A stretch of 64,000 bases of DNA from Streptomyces sp. CB02056 (lineage in GTDB: Bacteria > Actinomycetota > Actinomycetes > Streptomycetales > Streptomycetaceae), in contig NZ_LIPD01000009.1 in NCBI RefSeq assembly GCF_001905545.1, positions 124,001 to 188,000 on the forward strand. Direction: 5' to 3'. A model generated the notes under the pieces. That model was not told the origin of the DNA and made no database searches. It was given only the letters and a program-made list of their open reading frames with translations. Shown piece after piece: positions 16,214 through 23,636 of this stretch; positions within the stretch are counted from its first letter, which is position 1, and every line of letters starts with the position of its first letter. The translations under genes were made by a program, and so were the position numbers.

Positions 16214-17310
16214 GCGCCGCAACCGGGGCGCCCGCCCCCGCCCCCGTCGCCGGCCGGCTGTCGTTCGTCGACCGCTACCTCGCGCTCTGGATCCTCGCCG
16301 CGATGGCCATCGGCATCGGCCTCGGCCGGCTCGTCCCGGGCCTGGGCGACGCGCTCGCGAAGGTGACCGTCACCGGCGTCTCGCTGCCGATCGCGCTCGG
16401 CCTGCTGGTGATGATGTACCCGGTGCTCGCCAAGGTCCGCTACGACCGGCTCGACACCGTCACCCGGAACCGCCGCCTGCTGATCCCCTCCCTGGTGCTC
16501 AACTGGCTGGTCGGGCCCGCCGTGATGTTCGCCCTCGCCTGGCTGCTGCTGCCCGACCTGCCGGAGTACCGCACCGGGCTGATCATCGTCGGCCTCGCCC
16601 GCTGCATCGCCATGGTGATCATCTGGAACGACCTGGCCTGCGGCGACCGGGAGGCCGCCGCCGTGCTCGTCGCCCTGAACTCCGTCTTCCAGGTGGTCGC
16701 GTTCGGCGCGCTGGGCTGGTTCTACCTGTCCGTGCTGCCCGGGTGGCTCGGCCTGGAACAGGCGGCGCTCGACGTGTCGGCCTGGGAGATCGCCCGCAGC
16801 GTGCTGATCTTCCTCGGCATCCCGCTCGCCGCCGGCTACCTCACCCGCCGCCTGGGCGAGAAGGCCCGCGGCCGCACCTGGTACGAGACCGGGCTGCTGC
16901 CGCGGATCGGCCCGTTCGCGCTGTACGGGCTGTTGTTCACGATCGTCGTCCTGTTCGCGCTCCAGGGCCGTGCGATCACCTCGCAGCCCCTCGACGTCGC
17001 CCGGATCGCGCTGCCGCTGCTGGTGTACTTCGCCGTCATGTGGGCCGGTTCCCTGGCGCTGGGCCGCGCGGTGGGCCTGGACCACCCGCGCGCCACCACC
17101 CTGGCGTTCACCGCCGCGGGCAACAACTTCGAACTGGCCATCGCCGTCGCCATCGCCACCTTCGGCGCCACCAGCGGCCAGGCCCTCGCCGGAGTCGTCG
17201 GGCCGCTGATCGAGGTGCCGGTGCTCATCGGTCTCGTCCACGTGGCCCTCGCCGCCCGCCGCTACTTCCCCCAGCCCGCCACCGCCGTCGAAGGGTCCGC
17301 CCGTGTCTGA
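16210..17310 (+). CDS. acr3: ACR3-type arsenite efflux permease
   Basis: 366 residues, about ten transmembrane helices, of the bile/arsenite/riboflavin transporter superfamily. Family marks are the conserved Cys in GLARCIAMVIIWNDLACGD, needed for arsenite transport, and the Glu in GNNFELAIAVAIATFG. It exports As(III) out of the cytoplasm. The GTG start overlaps the arsR stop by 4 nt (GTGA), giving translational coupling. Confidence 0.95.
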   Translation: MSAATGAPAPAPVAGRLSFVDRYLALWILAAMAIGIGLGRLVPGLGDALAKVTVTGVSLPIALGLLVMMYPVLAKVRYDRLDTVTRNRRLLIPSLVLNWLVGPAVMFALAWLLLPDLPEYRTGLIIVGLARCIAMVIIWNDLACGDREAAAVLVALNSVFQVVAFGALGWFYLSVLPGWLGLEQAALDVSAWEIARSVLIFLGIPLAAGYLTRRLGEKARGRTWYETGLLPRIGPFALYGLLFTIVVLFALQGRAITSQPLDVARIALPLLVYFAVMWAGSLALGRAVGLDHPRATTLAFTAAGNNFELAIAVAIATFGATSGQALAGVVGPLIEVPVLIGLVHVALAARRYFPQPATAVEGSARV

Positions 17311-17761
17311 GCCTCAGCCGCCCGTGCCCGCAGCCGTGTTGCCGTCCGGGCCGTCCAAGCCGTCCGTGCTGTTCGTCTGCGTGCACAACGCCGGCCGTTC
17401 CCAGATGGCCGCCGCCTTCCTGAGCCACCTCGGCGGCGACCGGGTCGAGGTCAGGTCGGCCGGCTCCGCGCCCGCCGACACCGTCAACCCGGCCGTGGTC
17501 CGGGCGATGGCCGAGGTGGGGATCGACCTCTCCGCCGAGACGCCCAAGGTCCTCACCGTCGAGGCGGTCCGGGCCTCGGACGTGGTGATCACCATGGGCT
17601 GCGGCGACGCCTGCCCGTACTTCTCCGGAAAGCGCTACCTGGACTGGCAGTTGGCGGACCCGGCCGGCCAGGGCGTCGACGCCGTGCGCCCGATCCGCGA
17701 CGAGATCGAGCGGCGCGTCCGCGGTCTGCTCGCCGAACTGGGCGTGGGGGCGGGGGCGTGA
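17303..17761 (+). CDS. arsC: Arsenate reductase, low-molecular-weight phosphatase type
   Basis: 152 residues with the P-loop CVHNAGRSQ (CX5R) after a short Ser/Pro tail, then two further cysteines in MGCGDACPYF positioned as resolving thiols; DWQLADPAGQ holds the general-acid Asp. It reduces arsenate to arsenite for export by the upstream permease, using thioredoxin or mycothiol (family knowledge). The GTG start overlaps acr3 by 8 nt. Confidence 0.94.
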   Translation: MSEPQPPVPAAVLPSGPSKPSVLFVCVHNAGRSQMAAAFLSHLGGDRVEVRSAGSAPADTVNPAVVRAMAEVGIDLSAETPKVLTVEAVRASDVVITMGCGDACPYFSGKRYLDWQLADPAGQGVDAVRPIRDEIERRVRGLLAELGVGAGA

Positions 17762-18270
17762 ACGGGGGAGTGGCCGTCGTCGCGATGACGGCGGCGCACG
17801 CCGAACAGGTCCTGGCGATCTACCGGTTCGGGATCGACGGCGGCGACGCCACTTTCGAGACCGCCGCGCCGAGCTGGGAGGCGTTCGACGCCGCGCGCCT
17901 GGCCGAGCACCGCCTCGTCGCCCTCGATGGACACGGAGACGGGGACGGCCGGGTGCTCGGCTGGGCCGCAGTGGCCCGGGTGTCGGACCGGTGCGCGTAC
18001 GCGGGTGTGGTCGAACACTCCGTCTACGTCCACCCGGAGGCGCGGGGGCGGGGCGTGGGCGCCGCGTTGCTGGAGGCGCTGATCGCCTCCACCGAGCGGG
18101 CCGGGATCTGGACGATCCAGTCGGGGATCTTCCCGGAGAACACGGCCAGTCTCGCCCTGCACGCCAGGGCCGGGTTCCGGGTCGTCGGGACGCGGGAGCG
18201 CATCGGCCGGCGCGACGGCCGGTGGCGCGACGTGGTCCTCCTCGAACGCCGCAGTCCTACGGTCGGTTGA
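17758..18270 (+). CDS. arsN1: GNAT acetyltransferase, ArsN1/phosphinothricin-acetyltransferase type
   Basis: 170 residues with a GNAT fold: substrate-binding N-terminus (TFETAAPSWEAFDAARL), the acetyl-CoA motif HSVYVHPEARGRGVGAALLEALI and PENTASLALHARAGF. ArsN1-type enzymes N-acetylate arsinothricin, an arsenic-containing glutamate analogue, and are related to phosphinothricin acetyltransferases. Its GTG start overlaps arsC by 4 nt, so it is the fourth gene of the ars operon. That linkage favours arsinothricin or a related antimetabolite as substrate; activity is untested. Confidence 0.85.
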   Translation: MNGGVAVVAMTAAHAEQVLAIYRFGIDGGDATFETAAPSWEAFDAARLAEHRLVALDGHGDGDGRVLGWAAVARVSDRCAYAGVVEHSVYVHPEARGRGVGAALLEALIASTERAGIWTIQSGIFPENTASLALHARAGFRVVGTRERIGRRDGRWRDVVLLERRSPTVG

Positions 18271-18318
18271 GCACATCGCTGACCGAATCGCCGTCCGGAG
18301 CGCCGTCCGCCCGGTGGC

Positions 18319-18357
18319 GCGGAGTGGGAAGTCGGCCGGGCCGACTTCCCACTCCGC
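18319..18357. repeat. GGAAGTCGG palindrome, longest copy
   Basis: GCGGAGTGGGAAGTCGGC and its complement form a 39-nt almost perfect palindrome between the convergent arsN1 and Ig-like genes. Probably a bidirectional terminator. Confidence 0.85.
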
Positions 18358-18379
18358 ACGTGTCCGGGTACGGCGCCGA

Positions 18380-18721
18380 CTACACGCCGACCGCGGTGCC
18401 GGCGTGGGCGGAGGCCGCCTGGTACTCGTCGTCGCCCTCGAACCGTGCTTCGCAGCCGGTGGTGAGGGTGCTGGCGACGATGACCGGATCGAGGATCTTG
18501 GAGCCGGAGTTCAGCTTGGCGATCCCGCTCTGGTCGGTGGTCGCGGAGCCGACGCGCTGGCCGCTCGCGGTGCTGTAGAAGGTGATCTGCCGCCCCACGA
18601 TCGGCTTGCCGTCCGTGTCGGTCAGCGTGGCCTCGAAGTCGCCGCTGATCGGTGCGTTGGCGACCACGTGGCCGCTCACCGTGCGTGCCGTGAGCTGGAC
18701 GGGCTTCTTGTCGGAAGTCAT
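18380..18721 (-). CDS. Small bacterial Ig-like-domain protein
   Basis: 113 residues built almost entirely from one Ig-like (invasin/Big type) beta-sandwich: LTARTVSGHVV, GDFEATLTDTDGKPIVGRQITFYSTASG, SATTDQSGIAKL, and a last strand with EARFEGDDEYQAASA. There is a single Cys, no signal peptide, anchor or second domain, although this fold is normally extracellular. AGGAGG sets the ATG. Function unknown. Confidence 0.82.
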   Translation of the reverse strand: MTSDKKPVQLTARTVSGHVVANAPISGDFEATLTDTDGKPIVGRQITFYSTASGQRVGSATTDQSGIAKLNSGSKILDPVIVASTLTTGCEARFEGDDEYQAASAHAGTAVGV

Positions 18722-18919
18722 AACGTAACCTCCTGGATGCTCTGGGCTACTCCCTCCACCGTAGGCACGTCCGTGAGGGCCTGCACCCGGGCCGTATCGC
18801 CGCAGGTCAGGGCCGTCGGCGGGCCCGCTCCTCACGGGCCGGTCCCGCCCTCGGCGGGGGTGCGGGGAGCGGGCGCGACCCGGTGGCGTCCGGCGCGGGG
18901 ATCGGGGAGACTCGCGCGC

Positions 18920-19303
18920 ATGGTTTCGGTGTTGCAGAACGTGGCGATCGACTGTGCGGACGCCTATGAGCTGGCGCGGTTCTGGAGTGGTGTGACCGGT
19001 CGGCCGTTGGACCCCGACTGCCGGCCGGGGGACCGGGAGACGCAGGTGCTGCTGGCGGAGGGGCCGGTGCTGTACTTCAACCAGGTGTCCGAGGCGAAGA
19101 CGGTCAAGAACCGGGTCCACCTGTGCCTGCGGCCCGAGACCTCGCGCGACCAGGAGGTGGAGCGGCTGCTCGGCCTCGGCGCCACCTTCGTCGGCGACCA
19201 CCGGAACCCCGACGGTTCGGGGTGGGCCGTCCTCTCCGACCCCGAGGGCAACGAGTTCTGCGTGCTGCGCAGCGACTCCGACCGGGCCGTCACGAACCCC
19301 TGA
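18920..19303 (+). CDS. VOC (glyoxalase-like) family protein
   Basis: 127 residues with a Glyoxalase_6-type arrangement: QNVAIDCADAYELARFWSGVTG, VLYFNQVSEAKTVKNRVHLCLRP, and the closing LSDPEGNEFCVL. The His and Glu that could bind metal are present (VHLCL, PEGNEF). These proteins are small dioxygenase, isomerase or binding proteins; substrate is unknown. GGGGAGA lies 9 nt before the ATG. Confidence 0.83.
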   Translation: MVSVLQNVAIDCADAYELARFWSGVTGRPLDPDCRPGDRETQVLLAEGPVLYFNQVSEAKTVKNRVHLCLRPETSRDQEVERLLGLGATFVGDHRNPDGSGWAVLSDPEGNEFCVLRSDSDRAVTNP

Positions 19304-19655
19304 CGCCCGTGCGCCGCCGCGGCCGGAGCCGCGACCAGGCCCCGACGCCCAGGGCCGTCCCGATCCCCAGGAAGGCCCCGACCCCGGCCGGCGCGACCCA
19401 CCCGGTGATCGGCGCCGCCGCGCCGCCGCCGTCCCCGGTGAGGGCGAGCAGCGCGGTGAGCAGGCCGTACGGGACCAGCAGCGTCCCCGCGCAGGCCAGG
19501 GCGAGCAGCGGCCCGCGCGGGAGGCGCCGTCCCCACGGCCAGGCGAGGGCGCAGGCCATGGCGAGCCCGGCCAGGGCGAGGACGGCGGTGAAGTCGACGC
19601 CGTGCCGTTCGAGCCAGACCAGGGCCCCGGGCGCGCCGTTGCGCCGACTTCCCAC
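19290..19655 (-). pseudogene. Membrane protein, apparently 5'-truncated
   Basis: About 121 codons encode three to four hydrophobic helices (VDFTAVLALAGLAMACALAWPWG, PLLALACAGTLLVPYGLLTALLALTG, GWVAPAGVGAFLGIGTALGVGAW) and a basic tail, resembling the C-terminal half of DUF3995-like membrane proteins. The only possible start, GTG at 19655, lies inside a half copy of the GGAAGTCGG palindrome and has no ribosome-binding site. The reading frame begins abruptly at the repeat edge, so I read this as a gene that lost its 5' half. It overlaps the 3' end of the VOC gene by 14 nt. Confidence 0.5.
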
Positions 19656-19665
19656 TGACGGGGTG
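19642..19665. repeat. Half copy of the GGAAGTCGG palindrome
   Basis: GCGCCGACTTCCCACT keeps one arm and its usual ACT flank; the other arm is missing and coding-like sequence begins at the break. Confidence 0.6.
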
Positions 19666-19672
19666 CCGGGGG

Positions 19673-20539
19673 CTACCGGGAGAGCAGGACCGCTCCCGCG
19701 GCCGCCGCCGCGGCCAGGATGACGAGGGCCAGGACCGCGCAGCCGAGGTTCGCCTCCACGGACCCCCGGGTGGCGGCGAGGGCCGGTGTGAAGTCGGCCG
19801 GGTTGTCGGGCGCGTAGTGGATCACGACCTCCTGGCCGTACACGGCGGTGGTGTCGGACAGGTACGAGGGCTGGTAGCCGGTGACGGCCGTCCCCTCGGG
19901 GGTGGTGAAGGAGTAGACGGGTGTCCGGCTGGTGCGGAGGTCGCCGTCCGCGTCGGTCTCGACGGTCCTGAGGACGGCGATGACGCGGCCCGTCGCGGAC
20001 GCCATGGCGTCCAGCTCGGCGAGACGCTTCCTCATGCGCCGCCGCTCCCCGGGCAGGTGGAAGGCGGTGAGGACGGTGAGCGGCCCGCAGACCGCGACCA
20101 GGGCCCACGGCCAGCCCCAGTCGATCGAGGCGACGACCACCAGCCCGACGTAGATCAGCAGGACGGCGGAGTTCGGCAGGCCGAGCCCGCGCCCGCCGTC
20201 CTGGGGGCTGTTGGTGAACCGGAAGGCGTGCGGTCTCCCCGGTCGGTAGCGGATTCCGACCTCCCGGCCCACCCAGGCCGTGGTGATCAGGTCGCCGGTC
20301 CCGGTGTCGTTCGTGACGACGAACTCCTCGCCGGTGGAAGGGTCCCGGAAGCGGACGACCACCGCGATCCCGTCCTCCTGGGAGCTCCCGTGCCGCGGCT
20401 CCCGCACCCGTTCGATCCGCCCCGTCACCCGTACCGTCCGCTGCGCCCGGGTCAGGCCGGCCAGCGACCGCCCGTACCCGACCAGCGCGACGAGGCCGAA
20501 CGCCCCGCACCACAGCGCCAGAACTCCGTGCCAGTTCAT
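19673..20539 (-). CDS. DUF3592-type membrane protein with two domain copies
   Basis: 288 residues: an N-terminal helix (VLALWCGAFGLVALVGYG), a beta-rich DUF3592 unit (VTGRIERVRE...VVVRFRDPSTGEEFVVTND...VGREVGIRYRPGRP), a central pair of helices, a second DUF3592 unit (ATGRVIAVLRTVETD...YGQEVVIHYAPDNP) and a C-terminal helix. Such proteins are membrane-bound with no established biochemical role. It lies 24 nt behind the next gene and is probably in the same operon. Confidence 0.82.
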   Translation of the reverse strand: MNWHGVLALWCGAFGLVALVGYGRSLAGLTRAQRTVRVTGRIERVREPRHGSSQEDGIAVVVRFRDPSTGEEFVVTNDTGTGDLITTAWVGREVGIRYRPGRPHAFRFTNSPQDGGRGLGLPNSAVLLIYVGLVVVASIDWGWPWALVAVCGPLTVLTAFHLPGERRRMRKRLAELDAMASATGRVIAVLRTVETDADGDLRTSRTPVYSFTTPEGTAVTGYQPSYLSDTTAVYGQEVVIHYAPDNPADFTPALAATRGSVEANLGCAVLALVILAAAAAAGAVLLSR

Positions 20540-20563
20540 CTGCGTCCCGTTCCTGTCCGTGGT

Positions 20564-21655
20564 TCAGTGCGCCGAGGTGCGCCGCAGCACCCGGCCCTGC
20601 CCGTCCGCCTCCAGCACGGCGGCGCCCCCGGGCCCGGTCACGCTGACCGTGATGGTGACGGGGCCGTCGGTGCGGAGGACGGTGATGCTCCAGGTCTGCG
20701 GGGCGTGGACGCCGAGGGTGGTCCTGGCCTCCTCGACCAGGGCGGGGAACCGCTCGTAGGGCAGCGACTTCGGGTCGAACTCGCGGGCCTTCGTGCCGGC
20801 CGAGGAGAACGTCACCGCCAGCAGGTTGTCCGTCACCTGGAGGGTGGTCACCGGGCCGTACTCGCCGTTCCGGGTCACGGAGTCGATCGACCGGCCCAAC
20901 GCGCCGTCGTCGAGGAAGGACTGGCCGGCGCCGAGCACGACGGTGCCGGACCCGCCCGTCACCACCTCGGCCGACCACGAGGAGGAGACCGAGGGGTCCG
21001 CCGAGGAGGACGGCGGTTCGGCGGGCTGCTGCTCGAACAGGTCCGCGCGGAACAGGAAGACGACGGCCGTGGCGGCGAGCAGCAGGCCGAGGAGCCCGAC
21101 GAAGCCGACGGCACGGCTCTCGGGAGGCTCGCTCAGCCTGGTCGCCTCGGGTGCGGAGTCGAGTCGGGCTCCGGCCGCCCGCTCCTCCCACTCCGGGGTC
21201 GGCCGCTTCACGATCCGCATGTCCGTCGGCCGGTCCGGCGGGTAGCGGACCACCAGGACGGTGCGGGGCACGTAGTCGGGGAGGTCGGCGACGTTGATGT
21301 CCTGGGTGAGCTCCACCCGGAACGCGGGCCCGTCGTCCGGTACGACGGTGAGGTCGAACCGCACCGCCCGGTCGGTCACCTGGCCCTCGGGGACGGTCCG
21401 GCCCTCGACCACCGCCAGCGCCGTACGCGGGACGACGGCCGCCTCCCGCGCCCGCCGCGGCCAGCCGGCGAGGAGGTACAGCAGGCCGTAGCCGATCGGC
21501 ACGCCCAGGCCGCCGACGAGCAGCGGCACATTCTCCAGGACGACGCCGACGACCAGCCCGGCGAGCGAGCCTCCGATGACGCCACCCGTCAGGAAACTGC
21601 GGGCGAGGGCGATCGGCAGGTTGCGCCTGGGCGGCACGCCGGGGGTGATCGTCAT
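20564..21655 (-). CDS. Membrane protein of unknown function
   Basis: 363 residues. Two N-terminal helices (SFLTGGVIGGSLAGLVVGVVL and a second ending in LLYLLAGW) precede a DUF3592-like beta domain (VRFDLTVVPDDGPAFRVELTQDINVADLPDY...VLVVRYPPD), then another helix (AVGFVGLLGLLLAATAVVFLF), an acidic/Ser linker and a C-terminal extracytoplasmic domain. It is the first gene of the minus-strand membrane-protein operon. Function unknown; the shared fold suggests it works with the DUF3592 protein behind it. Confidence 0.75.
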   Translation of the reverse strand: MTITPGVPPRRNLPIALARSFLTGGVIGGSLAGLVVGVVLENVPLLVGGLGVPIGYGLLYLLAGWPRRAREAAVVPRTALAVVEGRTVPEGQVTDRAVRFDLTVVPDDGPAFRVELTQDINVADLPDYVPRTVLVVRYPPDRPTDMRIVKRPTPEWEERAAGARLDSAPEATRLSEPPESRAVGFVGLLGLLLAATAVVFLFRADLFEQQPAEPPSSSADPSVSSSWSAEVVTGGSGTVVLGAGQSFLDDGALGRSIDSVTRNGEYGPVTTLQVTDNLLAVTFSSAGTKAREFDPKSLPYERFPALVEEARTTLGVHAPQTWSITVLRTDGPVTITVSVTGPGGAAVLEADGQGRVLRRTSAH

Positions 21656-21762
21656 ACCGGTGATTGTGCCGGGCTGAGGGGCCGGCCGATAGGCCTTTGT
21701 GCCGTCACCAGTGGGGAGTTGCTGGCGCCGGGCCCTGCCGGACGGGCTTCGGCCTCGGTCGG

Positions 21763-22440
21763 CTACTCGTCATAGACGACCGTGAAGTCCCTTTCGGCCG
21801 TGGCGAATTCGGCCAGCTGGCTGCGGAGCAGCGCGGCCGAGGACGGGACCTCGCGCTCCAGCTCGGCCCAGCCGGTGAAGCGGAGCTCGCGGGGCATCGC
21901 GACCAGGCCGGTGATCGCGTCCCAGAAGGCGTTCCAGTTCCTGCCGTAGAACGCCGGGAAGCCGAGTTCGCGCTTCAGGACGGCGTGGAGGCCGCTGTCG
22001 TCGCGGACGGATCCGACGTCGATGGTGACGAGGCGGGGCACGCTCGGTGTCGGGTCCTCGGTGGCGCCCGGGAAGGACGGCAGCCACCAGCACCAGACCG
22101 ACCGGTCCTCGGGCCAGGGGCGGCCTTCCTCGTCCGCCCGGTCCTCGAAGACGTCCGTGGCCAGGTCGATGGGCCGCCAGGCGGGGTCGAGCGGCTCGTC
22201 GGGCGTCGGAGGCCGGACGAAGCGGCGGCCGCGCTGGTCGCAGGCGCCGTACTCCTGGACGTTCCGCTGGGCCCGCACCAGCGAGACGCTGTTGGCGCCG
22301 CGCGGCAGGAGCGGCCGGCGGAGCTGGGTCGGGTCGTCCTCCCAGGAGCAGACCGGGCAGACGACGGACGAACCGGGCCACCCCTCCCGGACGTCGAAGA
22401 CGAGATGGCCGCAGCAGGGGCAAGGCCGACGAGTGTCCAC
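21763..22440 (-). CDS. CPCC-barstar fusion protein (putative immunity/RNase inhibitor)
   Basis: 225 residues. The N-terminus is a cysteine-rich CPCC module (RPCPCCGHLVFDVREGWPG then VVCPVCSWEDD, four zinc-ligand-like Cys pairs). The C-terminal 90 residues are barstar-like: DSGLHAVLKRELGFPAFYGRNWNAFWDAITG and LRFTGWAELE. Barstar binds and blocks barnase-type RNases; CPCC modules often accompany immunity proteins. No toxin gene is next to it. The GTG at 22440 was chosen at the start of the CPCC motif, 6 nt after a CAGACT box. Confidence 0.85.
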   Translation of the reverse strand: MDTRRPCPCCGHLVFDVREGWPGSSVVCPVCSWEDDPTQLRRPLLPRGANSVSLVRAQRNVQEYGACDQRGRRFVRPPTPDEPLDPAWRPIDLATDVFEDRADEEGRPWPEDRSVWCWWLPSFPGATEDPTPSVPRLVTIDVGSVRDDSGLHAVLKRELGFPAFYGRNWNAFWDAITGLVAMPRELRFTGWAELEREVPSSAALLRSQLAEFATAERDFTVVYDE

Positions 22441-22446
22441 CCCGGT

Positions 22447-22452
22447 AGTCTG
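22447..22452 (-). promoter_or_regulatory. -10-like box, possible leaderless start
   Basis: CAGACT on the minus strand lies 6 nt before the GTG of the CPCC-barstar gene. It departs from TANNNT at the first base, so this is weaker than the other cases. Confidence 0.3.
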
Positions 22453-22640
22453 GCCCGCCGTCCCGGCCGGTGGCGACCCGGTTTCGCGCGGCCGTTCGTC
22501 AGCCTTCCGTTCTGCTCCCCAACTCCGCTGCAACTGTGTGCAATCGGCTCGGGGGCGGCGGCGGTGCGCGGCTACGCTTCTCGGTAGGAGCCGCACGGGG
22601 AGTGCGCCGTCCACCCCGACAATTCCCAGGCAGGTGAACC

Positions 22641-23492
22641 ATGCCCTCAGTCATGCCGTCCAGCAGCGCGGTGGCGGTCCGCAAGGAGGTCGCCGACCGG
22701 TTGCGCGAGCTGTGCCGCGACGCCGGGTTCAACGGGCGCGAGCTGGCGCTCCGGGCCGGCTGGCACCCCTCCAAGTCCTCCCGGATCATCAACGCGCTGA
22801 CCTCGCCGTCCGACGAGGACATCCGCACCTGGTGCCGGCTCTGCGGGGCGGAGGAGGAGTCGGCCGACCTCATCGCCGCGACCCGCTCCGCCGAGTCGAT
22901 GTACGTGGAGTGGCGGCGGCTCCAGCGCACCGGGCTCACCCGGCTGCAGAACTCCTACGTACCGCTGTTCGAGCGCACCAGGGTGTTCCGGGTGTACAGC
23001 TCCTCCCTCGTCCCCGGGTTCCTGCAGAGCCGGGGCTACGCAACGGCGTTGCTCTCCGCCATCACCCGTTTCCACGGCACCCCCGACGACGTCGCCGACG
23101 CGGTCGACGCCCGGCTCGCGCGCTCGCGGATCGTCCGGGAGGGCGGGCGGCGGTTCGCCCTGCTGATGGAGGAGTCGGTCCTGCGCCACCGGATCGGGGA
23201 CGCCGGGGTGATGCGCGGGCAGCTGGAGGACCTGCTGGCCGCGACCGCGCTGCCCGCCGTCTCGCTGGGGGTCATCCCGGCGGGCGCGGAGCGGGAGGTG
23301 TGGCCGCTGGAGACCTTCAGCCTCTACGACGGCGAGCAGGTGGAGGTGGAGACCCTCACGGCGAGCCTGACCGTCACCCGGCCCCGCGAGATCGCCCACT
23401 ACCTGGACGCCTTCGAGAAGTTGTCCGGTACGGCCGTGTACGGCGACCGGGCCCGGGCGCTGATCGGTTCGGCGCTCGACACGCTCGGGTGA
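22641..23492 (+). CDS. XRE family regulator with DUF5753 domain
   Basis: 283 residues: an N-terminal HTH (LRELCRDAGFNGRELALRAGWHPSKSSRIINALTSPSDEDIRTWCRLC) and the DUF5753 sensor-like domain (SLVPGFLQSRGYATALL, RFALLMEESVLRHRIG, VSLGVIPAG). In streptomycetes these regulators are usually paired with a small DUF397 protein; no DUF397 frame is visible on either side here, so this copy is unpaired. AGGTGAA precedes the ATG. Confidence 0.92.
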   Translation: MPSVMPSSSAVAVRKEVADRLRELCRDAGFNGRELALRAGWHPSKSSRIINALTSPSDEDIRTWCRLCGAEEESADLIAATRSAESMYVEWRRLQRTGLTRLQNSYVPLFERTRVFRVYSSSLVPGFLQSRGYATALLSAITRFHGTPDDVADAVDARLARSRIVREGGRRFALLMEESVLRHRIGDAGVMRGQLEDLLAATALPAVSLGVIPAGAEREVWPLETFSLYDGEQVEVETLTASLTVTRPREIAHYLDAFEKLSGTAVYGDRARALIGSALDTLG

Positions 23493-23636
23493 CGCCGCGG
23501 ATACCACGGTTCGGTGATCGGCAAGGGAGGATGACCACGAACCACCTATCCGAGCGAATCTGACGGTGCATCAGTTAGCATCCGGTCACTCCGGACCATG
23601 ATGCGGTCAGCATCCGTTACGGAAAAGGTGGTTCGC

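Noticed and set aside
19792..19815. Another copy of the GGAAGTCGG repeat (GAAGTCGGCCGGG)
   Set aside because: Only one arm matches, it lies inside the DUF3592 coding sequence and is explained by the codons for PADF.
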